Counted from the stretch's first letter, positions 14,011-21,233 are shown. The stretch is DNA of 21,233 nt from Acidimicrobiaceae bacterium (GCA_003151555.1 PLXU01000179.1:316-21548), one strand, 5' to 3'. Program-made: numbers and translations. Notes: generated by a model not told the origin, from the letters alone.

Positions 14011-15335
14011 CGTGAGTTCATGGGCAGTTCGAGCGAGAAGGTCGAGCCTTCACCCTCGCGCGAATCAACCAGGACGTTGCCGCCGTGATTTTGCGCGACG
14101 TGGCGCACGATGCTGAGTCCGAGCCCCGTGCCGCCGGTTTCGCGGGCCCGACCGGGGTCGACCCGGTAGAAACGTTCGAAGATTCGCTCCAAGTCCTTGG
14201 ACGGGATGCCCACGCCCTGATCCTTGATGGCCACGTGCACGAACGGACCGACGGTTTCGCCGTCTTCGTCGGTCGTGGCCTCCACGCGGTCGATGCTCAC
14301 GCCGACCGATCCGCCCTCGGGCGAGTAGACCACGGCGTTTTCGAGCAGCGCGTGCACCGCGGAGACCAGCTGGCGCCGGTCGCCCACGATGACAAAGTTA
14401 TTGGCGGACTCGACGAAGTCGAGCGTCACCTGGTGCTGCTCGGCCGCGGTGCGGATCCGTTCGATGGCGTCGGCCACGAACAGCGACACCGGCACCGGCT
14501 CTCGTGACGGCGAACCCTCGCTCTCGATTCGCGAGAGGTCAAGCAGGTCCTCGATGATTCGATTGACCCGAAAAGCTTCGGAGTTGATGCGCTGGGCCAG
14601 TCGATTGGCCACTTCGGGGTCGCGTTCGAACTGCAGGGTCTCGGCGAGCAGGCCGAGCGCGCCAATGGGGGTCTTGAGTTCGTGGCTGACGTTGGCAATG
14701 AAGTCGCGGCGGATGTCCTCCAGGCGGCGCCGCTCCGAAATGTCCTCGATGATCGCCAGCACGCCCAGCGGCCGTCGGCCGTCGTCGATGACGGAGGAGC
14801 GGATGGTGAGGGTTCTGCGTGGCGGCCCGTAGATCTCAATGGTCCGTTCGGCCAGGCCGTTGGTCCAGGCTTCGGTCAAGACGCCGGTGACGGCCTGGGC
14901 CGCGATGGCGTCGCCGTAACGACTCGCCATCAGAGCCTCGGCCTGGGTGTTGCGAAATAGGACGCTGCCGCTCTCGTCGCAGAGCACCAGGCCTAGCGGC
15001 AGCGAATCGAGCGAACGGCGAAGACGAGTTGATTCGGCGCTCGACTCGCCGACCGCCGTGGTGGCGGCGTCGGTGACTTCTTCGAGGTAGCTCAGCGCCG
15101 ATTCGACCTTGCCGTCGTCGCTGTAGGGCGTTACTCCCAAACGCGAGCCCAACGCACTGAGACGCTGGGCAATGGCTCGGTGTCCGCGTTGGCGGTTGAT
15201 CAGGATGCCGATAAGGACGCCCAGCACCACTGCGCCCCCGGCCGCGCCATAGAGGGCAACGTCGGGCCAGCGCGAGACCACATTGGGAACGGAGCCAATC
15301 AGCACCTCTCCAGTCTCGCAGAAGATGGCGTCCAC
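14007..15335 (-). CDS. senX3: SenX3-like sensor histidine kinase
   Basis: This is a 442-residue membrane histidine kinase. It has one N-terminal helix (about 28-48), a PAS domain (about 105-200), the HisKA box N-V-S-H-E-L-K-T-P-I-G (215-225; phosphorylated His218), N-box Asn333, G1 box D-Q-G-V-G-I (372-377), F box F-E-R-F-Y-R (386-391) and G2 box G-G-T-G-L-G-L-S (401-408). SenX3 of mycobacteria has the same PAS plus kinase layout but usually two helices; here only one is clear. The start is GTG at 15335, directly after an in-frame TAG; internal GTG codons at residues 11 and 19 are alternatives that would shorten the leader. It is the first gene of the senX3-regX3 operon, divergent from the type IV secretion genes. 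Confidence 0.88.
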   Translation of the reverse strand: MDAIFCETGEVLIGSVPNVVSRWPDVALYGAAGGAVVLGVLIGILINRQRGHRAIAQRLSALGSRLGVTPYSDDGKVESALSYLEEVTDAATTAVGESSAESTRLRRSLDSLPLGLVLCDESGSVLFRNTQAEALMASRYGDAIAAQAVTGVLTEAWTNGLAERTIEIYGPPRRTLTIRSSVIDDGRRPLGVLAIIEDISERRRLEDIRRDFIANVSHELKTPIGALGLLAETLQFERDPEVANRLAQRINSEAFRVNRIIEDLLDLSRIESEGSPSREPVPVSLFVADAIERIRTAAEQHQVTLDFVESANNFVIVGDRRQLVSAVHALLENAVVYSPEGGSVGVSIDRVEATTDEDGETVGPFVHVAIKDQGVGIPSKDLERIFERFYRVDPGRARETGGTGLGLSIVRHVAQNHGGNVLVDSREGEGSTFSLELPMNSR

Positions 15336-15381
15336 CTAATGCCAGCGACCGTTGCGAGGGCCCTAGTGAAAAGAGCCCACC
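15336..15381. promoter_or_regulatory. 46-nt divergent region between senX3 and the secretion operon
   Basis: This short gap must contain or overlap the promoters of both operons unless they lie inside the coding regions. It holds an 8-bp palindrome AGGGCCCT at 15357-15364. No TAnnnT box sits at leaderless spacing before either start, unlike at most other non-coupled starts here, and only a weak AAAGAG precedes the plus-strand ATG. The palindrome might be an operator; this is a guess. Confidence 0.25.
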
Positions 15382-15666
15382 ATGTTACTTGCCGACGTTT
15401 CCCTTCACCCCTCCACGGCGGACCTGCCCGGCAGCGCCGCCCTGCAGTCGATTGCCAACGGAATCGCCTCCTGGGCGCTCATTGGCACGCTCATTGCGCT
15501 TTTGCTGGGCGCCGGTCTCTGGGCCGTGGGCAGCCACACCCAGAATGCCCATCAATCGATGGCGGGTCGGCGCGCGGTGGTCACGGCGCTGGTGGCGGCG
15601 GTGTTGATCGGTGCGGCCCCGGCCCTCATCAACTTCTTCTTCAAAACCGGACTCAGCGTTAGCTGA
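15382..15666 (+). CDS. Small two-helix membrane protein, VirB2/TrbC (DUF6112-like) pilin-like
   Basis: This is a 94-residue protein with an N-terminal polar segment of about 25 residues, then two membrane helices (about 29-51 and 67-87) separated by a short polar loop. This matches the TrbC/VirB2 conjugation pilin plan and resembles the actinobacterial DUF6112 proteins found in front of TrbL-like genes. The N-terminus has no long signal peptide with a clear cleavage site, so processing as in VirB2 is uncertain. Its stop overlaps the next ATG (TGATG), and its position as first gene of a secretion operon is that of VirB2. It could be the pilus or channel subunit of the system, by context. Confidence 0.65.
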   Translation: MLLADVSLHPSTADLPGSAALQSIANGIASWALIGTLIALLLGAGLWAVGSHTQNAHQSMAGRRAVVTALVAAVLIGAAPALINFFFKTGLSVS

Positions 15667-16784
15667 TGAACCACCTGCTCTGCTGGGTCAACCCCGTGGG
15701 TTGCGTGGCGACCTCCGTTGCCAAGTCCACCCTGGGCGACCTCTTTAGCGCGCTCACCAACTGGGTGCTGACGAGCGTGGAGTGGCTGCTCAATGCTGTC
15801 GGTGCCGTGCTCACCTCGGCCAGCGAGCCCTCGACGGTGGTGGGCTCGGCCACCCAGGAGTTCAAAGTTCTGTTGGTCGCCGCCCCCATCCTCATGATGC
15901 TGGGCCTGTTGGTGGCCACGTTGCAGGCCCTACGTCATGCTGACAGCTCGTCGTTGTGGCGCGTCTACTTCGGCGTAGCGCCGGCCTGCGTGCTGGCCAT
16001 CGTGCTCGCCCGCCCCATCGCCACCTTGGTCCTGCAGGCGGTTGACCAACTCTCGAGCGCAGCGGCCAGTAACGCCGTCACCCACGAGGCGACGTTGATC
16101 GCTGCGTTCACGAACCTGTCGATCACCACGACGATTCCGGGCTTCGCGGTGTTCCTACTCTGCGTAGGCGTGATCGTGGGTGGCTGGTTGTTGTGGTGCG
16201 AACTGATCGTGCGTTCCGTGGTGCTCACTTTGCTGCTGGTGCTGGTGCCGGTCATCGTGCCGCTCTCCACCTTTCCGGCGCTGCGTCGTCTCGGTTGGCG
16301 CTTGGCCGAGACCTTCGTTGCGGTGGCGTCGAGCAAACTGCTGATCGTGATCGCGCTGTCGCTCGGCCTCGATGAGTTGGAGGGCGGTTCAGCGACGGTG
16401 GCCATAACGGGCGCCGTCACGTTGCTGTTGGCCACCTGCACTCCCTTCGTGCTGCTGCGAGTGATTCCCTTCATCGAGCAATCGGCCCTGCATAACCTCG
16501 AGGGGCTTCGAAATCGCTTCACGCGCTCCGTGCAGAACGCGCCGGCTTCTCCGTTGGGCACCATGGCCCGTTCGCTGATGCCGGACGCCCCGTTGCCCAC
16601 ACCGACCCCGCGAGCGGAGGATCTGGGGCTGGGCATGTGGGAGGCCAATACTGACGTGGAGATTCCGACGTGGGATGGTCCATCATTGCCACCGCCCATC
16701 GGTGAACCCCAAGTGCGCGGCGGACACGTGGCCTATCACCGTGACGACATGGGTCCGGTCGTGGGTTGGCACTTCGATGAGTGA
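15666..16784 (+). CDS. TrbL/VirB6-like multi-pass channel protein
   Basis: This is a 372-residue protein with about six or seven membrane helices between residues 28 and 275 and a hydrophilic proline-rich tail (about 290-372). The start C-W-V-N-P-V-G-C-V (6-14) resembles the paired-Cys N-terminus of actinobacterial TrbL-like proteins of integrative elements. VirB6/TrbL proteins form the inner-membrane channel of type IV secretion systems; the call rests on topology, position between a VirB2-like gene and VirB3/VirB4-like genes, and that N-terminal motif, because VirB6 proteins are poorly conserved. It ends with an 8-nt overlap with the next start. Confidence 0.65.
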   Translation: MNHLLCWVNPVGCVATSVAKSTLGDLFSALTNWVLTSVEWLLNAVGAVLTSASEPSTVVGSATQEFKVLLVAAPILMMLGLLVATLQALRHADSSSLWRVYFGVAPACVLAIVLARPIATLVLQAVDQLSSAAASNAVTHEATLIAAFTNLSITTTIPGFAVFLLCVGVIVGGWLLWCELIVRSVVLTLLLVLVPVIVPLSTFPALRRLGWRLAETFVAVASSKLLIVIALSLGLDELEGGSATVAITGAVTLLLATCTPFVLLRVIPFIEQSALHNLEGLRNRFTRSVQNAPASPLGTMARSLMPDAPLPTPTPRAEDLGLGMWEANTDVEIPTWDGPSLPPPIGEPQVRGGHVAYHRDDMGPVVGWHFDE

Positions 16785-17844
16785 CCAGCTCGAACTGGGC
16801 GCGAGCGACGCCGACGCGCGTTGGATCGGCATTCGCCGCCACCAGGCCGTCCTCGTCGTCAGCGGGATCGGTATGGTGGGCGACTGGGTCGTTCGCCCGC
16901 GCGCAATGGTCGTCGAAGTGATCATGGGAGCGGCGCTGCTGCTCGCCGCGGTGCCGCTCTATGACGGATTGACCGTGGGCGAGTGGTTGGCGGTGGGTGC
17001 GCGCTTTCGTGTTCGTTCTCGCTGGACGTTAGTGGCCGTTGACCTTGAGCGAGGGTCGCTTACGATGCACGCGCACGGACGGGCGCAACTGCAGGGGTAC
17101 GAGCTCGCGCACCGGGGCCGGCTCGACCTCTCCGGCCACGACCTCCAACGTTCCCAAGAGCTCGCCGCGTTCGCCGACGCAGTCGCCACGAGCGACCGAT
17201 CCACGCACTTCTCGGTGCACGTCAACACACAGCGTGAACGGGCCTCCACGCTGTTGACCCTGCCCGAGGGCACCTCGCCGCCCGAAGGCTGGAGCGAGAG
17301 CCGTGAGTTGTTGGTCGAGGTGATTGGTGTGTCGGCCACTAAGAGGTCGATGTGGCTGCTCGAGCGATGGCGCTATCTGCGTACGTCGAACGGGCTCGTT
17401 CGGGTACTGCGCGTGCGCGACTTCACCGCGGTTTCGCATGGTCAGGCCCTGCTCGAACGCCTGCAGCAATCGGGCGACCAGGTGTCGCTGGCACTGCACA
17501 TTGATGTAATCAGCGCCCAGCGGGCCCACCGGATGGCCGAGCGCGCGGTGCACCGCACCGGCAGCGACGGCGCCGCCGCGCGATCCGTGGGTTTTCGTCG
17601 CACCGCTCGGGCCGAGCGCTCACTCGAGCGCCTGGCACAACGTGAAGTACGGGTGGCGAGCGGACGCGCGCTGTTGCGGGTGGCCGTCTACGTGTGCGTG
17701 CGCGCGCCGTCACAGAGCGAACTGCACCAGCGGGTGAGTGACGTGCTGCGTCGTGGCCACGAAGCGGGACTGCGCTGCGAGCGGGGTTTTGGGCGTCAGG
17801 CGACCTGGTTTTGTCATCAGTTGCCCGGCGGGCCGGGCTGGTGA
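16777..17844 (+). CDS. PrgI/SCO6880-like protein: VirB3-like membrane part plus VirB4 N-terminal-like domain
   Basis: This 355-residue protein has two close membrane helices (about 23-38 and 44-62), as in PrgI/VirB3 proteins, followed by a soluble region of about 290 residues. The soluble part ends in E-A-G-L-R-C-E-R-G-F-G-R-Q-A-T-W-F-C-H-Q-L-P-G, and that last stretch resembles the part of VirB4 just before its ATPase domain (the long N-terminal VirB4 domain ends with an A-x-x-x-x-L-P-G segment). Together with the truncated ATPase gene that follows, this suggests a VirB3-VirB4N fusion, as in actinobacterial SCO6880-type proteins. The ATG at 16777 was chosen over 16675 because the longer form would overlap the previous gene by about 110 nt; the chosen start overlaps it by 8 nt. 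Its stop overlaps the next GTG (GTGA). Confidence 0.6.
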   Translation: MSDQLELGASDADARWIGIRRHQAVLVVSGIGMVGDWVVRPRAMVVEVIMGAALLLAAVPLYDGLTVGEWLAVGARFRVRSRWTLVAVDLERGSLTMHAHGRAQLQGYELAHRGRLDLSGHDLQRSQELAAFADAVATSDRSTHFSVHVNTQRERASTLLTLPEGTSPPEGWSESRELLVEVIGVSATKRSMWLLERWRYLRTSNGLVRVLRVRDFTAVSHGQALLERLQQSGDQVSLALHIDVISAQRAHRMAERAVHRTGSDGAAARSVGFRRTARAERSLERLAQREVRVASGRALLRVAVYVCVRAPSQSELHQRVSDVLRRGHEAGLRCERGFGRQATWFCHQLPGGPGW

Positions 17845-19016
17845 GTCGGCCCTGGACTCACTGGGCGACGTCGAGCGATCTATCAAGTCTTCGCCTTCCA
17901 GCCCACGACGCCGGCACCGGTCTCGCTGGTCGCCCGCTCGGGCGCTGCCTGCGGGGCTTCGATTTCGTGCTCGATCCCTTTGACGCCTACGCGGCGGGAC
18001 TGGTGTCCAACCCCAACGTGGTTGTGGCCGGATCGATCGGTGCGGGCAAGAGCACCGTCGTCAAGATGCTGCTCGATCGCGCTCTGGTGCGCGGGCGACG
18101 AGTGGTGGTGGTGGACCCCAAGGGGGAGTACGCGCCACTGGCGGCGTCGTATGGTGTGAGGCCCGTCACCCTTGGCCGCGACGGGTGGTGCAGTCCATTT
18201 CCCGATGACGATCGTGAGGGCCGCAACCTGCTTCGAGCGCTCGTCGCCAGCGCGCAGGGATCGCCCCCCACCAGTGACCAGCACTACGTCATCGACGAAG
18301 CGTGGCGGCGCCTACCCTCTCCGCGTCCGGTTCGAGTCCTGCGAGCGCTCTACGAGCAACTACATTCGCACATTGCGTCGGAGCAGGCATCCGCGCATCG
18401 TTCGCTCGCCCTGACGTTGTACCGGTTCATCCACGGCGACCTGGCCGAACTCTTCGATGGCGACGGCGATCCGTTGCGCTTTGACGGTCAGCTCATCGTG
18501 CTGGACCTTTCGGCGCAGTGGTCGTCCAACTCATTCTCGGTGGCGGCGTTGAGTGCCGTCGCGGCGGCGCAGCAAGTGGTCGCGGTGAAGGACGAACTCG
18601 GCTACTTGGTGCTCGACGAGGCGTGGGCGTTGCTATCGGACGCGCATGCGCTGCGCTGGCTGCAGGGCTCGTGGAAGCTGGCGAGGTCGCGAGGGCTGAG
18701 CCACGTGTTGGTACTGCACCGGTGGACGGACGTGGCGGCCGCCGGCGACGCCGGCAGCGCGCAACGTGAACGGGCCCAGGGACTGCTGCGAGAGTGTGAG
18801 ACCGCCCTGCTCTTTCGCCAACCGCCCGATGAGGCGCGCGAGATGGCCGTGGCGCTCGCTCTGCACGCGCGCGAGGAGCGATACTTGACCGCGCTACCCA
18901 AGGGGGCCGCCCTCGCGCGCTACGGCACGCATCGATCGGTGGTGCGAGTGACGCCCGACGAAAGGGACCGCCAGTTCATCGACACCGATGGCGCCATGCG
19001 CGAGCAGATCGTCTAG
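17841..19016 (+). CDS. VirB4-like ATPase, C-terminal domain only
   Basis: This is a 391-residue ATPase. Walker A is G-S-I-G-A-G-K-S-T (64-72, Lys70), followed by V-V-V-D-P-K-G-E-Y (89-97), a VirB4/TraC hallmark, and Walker B L-V-L-D-E-A-W (256-262, Asp259 and Glu260). VirB4 proteins are normally about 600-850 residues with an N-terminal domain before this ATPase; here only about 60 residues precede Walker A, and the missing half appears to be in the previous gene. VirB4 energises pilus assembly and substrate transfer at the inner membrane. I chose GTG at 17841, which overlaps the upstream stop by 4 nt; the frame is also open back to an ATG at 17811. The gene ends in TAGTG shared with the next start. 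Confidence 0.78.
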   Translation: MSRPWTHWATSSDLSSLRLPAHDAGTGLAGRPLGRCLRGFDFVLDPFDAYAAGLVSNPNVVVAGSIGAGKSTVVKMLLDRALVRGRRVVVVDPKGEYAPLAASYGVRPVTLGRDGWCSPFPDDDREGRNLLRALVASAQGSPPTSDQHYVIDEAWRRLPSPRPVRVLRALYEQLHSHIASEQASAHRSLALTLYRFIHGDLAELFDGDGDPLRFDGQLIVLDLSAQWSSNSFSVAALSAVAAAQQVVAVKDELGYLVLDEAWALLSDAHALRWLQGSWKLARSRGLSHVLVLHRWTDVAAAGDAGSAQRERAQGLLRECETALLFRQPPDEAREMAVALALHAREERYLTALPKGAALARYGTHRSVVRVTPDERDRQFIDTDGAMREQIV

Positions 19017-20173
19017 TGGCCCGACGTGACCAGCCCGTGCTGGGCCAACGGACCTTCCGGGGTGTGGCGTTCGGTCGCCCCGTGACGCTCATGGCCAAGA
19101 GCTCGCTCTTGATCGTGGGGCCCACCCAGGTGGGCAAGACCTCATCGCTGGTGGTACCGGCGTTGCTGCGTTGGCCCGACGCGATGGTGGTGACCAGCGT
19201 CAAGAGCGACGTCGTGAGAACAACGCAACGTTGGCGCACATCGTTGGGCGACGTGCAGATTCTCGAGCCTGGCCGCGACGAGGGTCTGACGTGGAACCCC
19301 CTAGAGGGAGTTCATTCGTTGCGCCACGCCCTGCGCGTCGCGCGCGATCTCACGATCGGCGCCAAGGGACGCGGCGACACCGATTTCTGGAACGCGCTGG
19401 CGACCAAGTTGGTGGCCTCGCTGTTCGTGATGGCGAGTCAGCGTTCGCTCGGCATCTTCGACGTGGCCGCGGTGATCGAGAACCGACAGTTCGAGCCGTG
19501 GATTGCGAACGCGCCGGCGAGCGAGGCGAGCAATCTGCTCCAGACGTTTCTCGACCACGAACACAAGACGCTCGACGGTGTGATCACCACGGCCGAGACG
19601 ATGTTGTTGCCGTGGCGCTTTCGCCAGCCCCTGGCCAACGTTCGCTCGGTCGTCGCCGGCGCGAATACGCTCTACCTCTGTAGTCCGCGCGGCGAGCAGC
19701 AACATTACGAATCGCTCTTTCGCGGGGCACTGCGCATGGTGCTCGAAGAGCAGCACCGCTTGGTGGATGAAGGCCGACAGCGTCGCCTCCTGCTGGTTCT
19801 CGATGAAGCGGCCACCGTGGCGCCGCTCGACGAGCTCGACCAACTCGCCGCGACCGTGAGCGGGCTGGACGTCACGCTGGTCACGGTGGTGCAGGACTTC
19901 GCCCAGCTGGTCGCGCGCTGGGGTGCGCGGGCGCCCACCATTGTCAACAACCACACGACGCGCGTGGTCATGGGTGGCCTGTCCGATCCCACGGTGGGCA
20001 AGTACTTTCCCGAGTTGATCGTGCCCAAGGAGGATCAGCGCACCTTGCCGCTGCGACAGCGGCCGGTGGGCAGCGCCTACGTGGTCGCCGGTCGCCGACC
20101 GGTCATTGAGGTGCGGGTTCGCCCGTGGTGGCGCAGCCGACGTCTGCGCACTCGTGGCGAGCGCGAGAGGTAA
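19016..20173 (+). CDS. VirD4/TraG-like coupling ATPase without a membrane anchor
   Basis: This is a 385-residue ATPase. Walker A is G-P-T-Q-V-G-K-T-S (35-43, Lys41), then S-V-K-S-D (61-65), Walker B L-L-L-V-L-D-E-A-A (258-266) and V-V-Q-D-F-A-Q-L (291-298), followed by N-N-H-T-T-R-V (311-317), all typical of the TraG/VirD4 type IV coupling protein family. This family brings DNA-protein complexes to the secretion channel. It has no membrane helix; full-length VirD4 proteins have an N-terminal two-helix anchor and are usually over 500 residues. The start GTG shares a base with the VirB4-like stop. The C-terminus is basic (R-R-L-R-T-R). Confidence 0.85.
   Translation: MARRDQPVLGQRTFRGVAFGRPVTLMAKSSLLIVGPTQVGKTSSLVVPALLRWPDAMVVTSVKSDVVRTTQRWRTSLGDVQILEPGRDEGLTWNPLEGVHSLRHALRVARDLTIGAKGRGDTDFWNALATKLVASLFVMASQRSLGIFDVAAVIENRQFEPWIANAPASEASNLLQTFLDHEHKTLDGVITTAETMLLPWRFRQPLANVRSVVAGANTLYLCSPRGEQQHYESLFRGALRMVLEEQHRLVDEGRQRRLLLVLDEAATVAPLDELDQLAATVSGLDVTLVTVVQDFAQLVARWGARAPTIVNNHTTRVVMGGLSDPTVGKYFPELIVPKEDQRTLPLRQRPVGSAYVVAGRRPVIEVRVRPWWRSRRLRTRGERER
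20166..20170 (+). promoter_or_regulatory. Ribosome-binding site AGAGG before the ROK kinase, inside the coupling ATPase gene
   Basis: AGAGG in the last two codons of the coupling ATPase lies 8 nt before the ATG at 20179. It decides that start over an ORF start at 20125, which would lie inside the ATPase gene, and suggests the kinase is translated from the secretion-operon transcript. Confidence 0.6.
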
Positions 20174-20178
20174 CTACG

Positions 20179-20946
20179 ATGCGCATGATGACAACGAGTG
20201 TCTCGCTCGACGAGCAGATTCTGGCGATCGACGTCGGGGCGACCAACACGAAGTTCTGCCACGTCGACCCGGACGGAACGTTGCTCGAGACGGTACGACG
20301 CCAGCGCACAAACTATCCCTGCACTCCCGATCGGTTGGTCGACGTGTTAGTCACGAGGATCGAACGGTCCGCCAGCTCGCGGGTGGGGGTTGGTTTTCCG
20401 GGCGAACTGTGCGATGGTCTCGTGACCAATCCGGCGAACCTGGCGCGTCCCGGTGGCATCACCACCGAGATTGACCTGCAACTCGACCGGGCGTGGCGAG
20501 GTTTCGAGCTGCAAGAGGCGTTGCGCATCGCCACGGGGCGCGATGTGCGGGTCGTGAACGACGCCACGCTCGCGGCCTTCGGGTGCTGCACCGGTTCGGG
20601 GACCGAACTCGTGCTGACGCTCGGCACCGGGATGGGCCTCGCGTGCGAGATCGACGGCCAACTGCAAGACGTGCGTTGCGTGGGATTCGAATCGTTCCTC
20701 GACGCTCGCACGTACGATCAGGCGCTCGGCGAGCGTTCCCGGGCCGAGGACGAGGCACGCTGGCGAACGTGGCTGGGCTTGGCCGTGGTTGGACTGGCCT
20801 TGGAGTTCGGTGCGACGACCGTGCACCTGGCGGGCGGCAACGCCAAGCGGTTGGCGCTCAATACCTTCGCCGATCTGGCGGGTCCGGTCGTCATTCACGG
20901 CAACGACGCGTCACTGCACGGCGGGGCCAAACTCTTTTACAACTGA
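20179..20946 (+). CDS. ROK-family kinase, polyphosphate-glucokinase-like
   Basis: This is a 255-residue sugar kinase-like protein. The phosphate-1 loop is A-I-D-V-G-A-T-N-T-K-F (16-26), followed by G-V-G-F-P-G-E (70-76), the catalytic-Asp segment V-V-N-D-A-T (125-130, Asp128) and phosphate-2 L-T-L-G-T-G-M-G (146-153). The C-terminal A-G-G-N-A-K-R-L (218-225) and G-N-D-A-S-L-H-G-G-A (241-250) resemble polyphosphate glucokinases, which phosphorylate glucose with polyphosphate or ATP. The Cys-rich zinc motif of regulatory ROK proteins is absent, as in that subgroup. It starts 5 nt after the coupling ATPase, in the same direction. Substrate and any link to secretion are unknown. The end overlaps the M20 gene on the other strand by 10 nt. 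Confidence 0.82.
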   Translation: MRMMTTSVSLDEQILAIDVGATNTKFCHVDPDGTLLETVRRQRTNYPCTPDRLVDVLVTRIERSASSRVGVGFPGELCDGLVTNPANLARPGGITTEIDLQLDRAWRGFELQEALRIATGRDVRVVNDATLAAFGCCTGSGTELVLTLGTGMGLACEIDGQLQDVRCVGFESFLDARTYDQALGERSRAEDEARWRTWLGLAVVGLALEFGATTVHLAGGNAKRLALNTFADLAGPVVIHGNDASLHGGAKLFYN

Positions 20947-21233
20947 GCGAGGTCCACGGCGCACGTGGCGAGCACGCCGGCGAAGGTGCGGCAGGCCTCG
21001 TCGTCGACGGCGAAGTCCGGGCTGTGGTGCTGGCCACTCGTTCCGTCGTTCAGTGCTCCGCCGACGAACATGTAACAACCCGGGATGCGGTTGAGAAACT
21101 CGGACACGTCGTCGCTGGGTGACACCGGTGGCAGGTCCAGGACGTTGGCGGCGCCGACCACCTGCGCGGCGCTCGCGATGACGTGTTGAGCAACGTCGGC
21201 GGCGTTGACGACGGCGGGCGTTCCGTCGTGCAG
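20937..21233 (-). CDS. M20-family metallopeptidase/amidohydrolase, 3' part only
   Basis: The last 98 codons and the stop (TAA at 20937-20939) are present; the gene begins beyond the right edge. The residues read S-D-D-V-S-E-F-L-N-R-I-P-G-C-Y-M-F-V-G, then H-H-S-P-D-F-A-V-D-D-E, which is the C-terminal signature of M20D amidohydrolases (SED-F region followed by the H-H-x-P-x-F metal-binding end) such as IAA-amino acid hydrolases and aminoacylases. They hydrolyse N-acyl amino acids or amides in the cytoplasm using two metal ions. The start codon, and the N-terminal metal ligands, cannot be seen. It converges on the ROK kinase with a 10-nt overlap. Confidence 0.82.
   Translation of the reverse strand: MHDGTPAVVNAADVAQHVIASAAQVVGAANVLDLPPVSPSDDVSEFLNRIPGCYMFVGGALNDGTSGQHHSPDFAVDDEACRTFAGVLATCAVDLAQL

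Noticed and set aside
17811..17840. Start of the VirB4-like ATPase at 17811
   Set aside because: The GTG at 17841 makes the common GTGA overlap with the upstream stop, and the ten extra residues from 17811 have no VirB4 resemblance.

Overview
The window is about 21 kb of GC-rich, very compactly coded bacterial chromosome. The best guess at the host is an actinobacterium (Actinomycetota), possibly of class Acidimicrobiia. The signs are a SenX3/RegX3-type two-component pair, an actinobacterial-style type IV secretion module (PrgI/SCO6880-like plus VirB4-like genes), GTG starts with GTGA/ATGA overlaps, and several starts that carry a TAnnnT box 6-8 nt upstream, which is the layout of leaderless mRNAs. 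The taxonomic call is inference from gene content and was not checked by any search.

Layout. Positions 1-149 (minus) hold the first codons of an acyl-CoA thioesterase-like gene. Positions 236-3068 (plus) are a three-gene translationally coupled run: a small multi-pass membrane protein, a DUF2252 protein, and a CtaG-like cytochrome oxidase assembly factor. A tRNA-Ala(UGC) follows at 3098-3170. A minus-strand pair (ada DNA-repair regulator, then an EamA exporter) occupies 3203-5202, and a GNAT acetyltransferase is divergent at 5292-5984.

Positions 5999-10291 form a respiratory block. On the minus strand are a 59-residue His-rich membrane protein, a cytochrome b6-type haem protein and an unusual subunit-IV-like protein, and separately ctaA (haem A synthase). 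Divergent from ctaA are ctaB (haem O synthase) and a TlpA-like thioredoxin. With ctaG, most of the haem O to haem A branch and some oxidase assembly functions lie in this window, although no oxidase subunit, Rieske protein or cytochrome c is present. An ABC-2 exporter pair (10296-11935, minus) is followed by serS (11994-13301) and by senX3/regX3 (13285-15335, minus).

Positions 15382-20946 (plus) are the most unusual part. It is a tightly overlapping set encoding a pilin-like small membrane protein, a TrbL/VirB6-like channel protein, a PrgI/VirB3-like protein that carries what looks like the N-terminal half of VirB4, a separate VirB4 ATPase half, and a VirD4/TraG-like coupling ATPase with no membrane anchor. 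A ROK/polyphosphate-glucokinase-like kinase begins 5 nt after the coupling ATPase gene. No relaxase, integrase, oriT-like repeat or lytic transglycosylase is seen in the window. The window ends in the 3' part of an M20 metallopeptidase gene (20937-21233, minus).

There is no gene-free stretch longer than 300 nt. I saw no CRISPR array, insertion sequence or rRNA.
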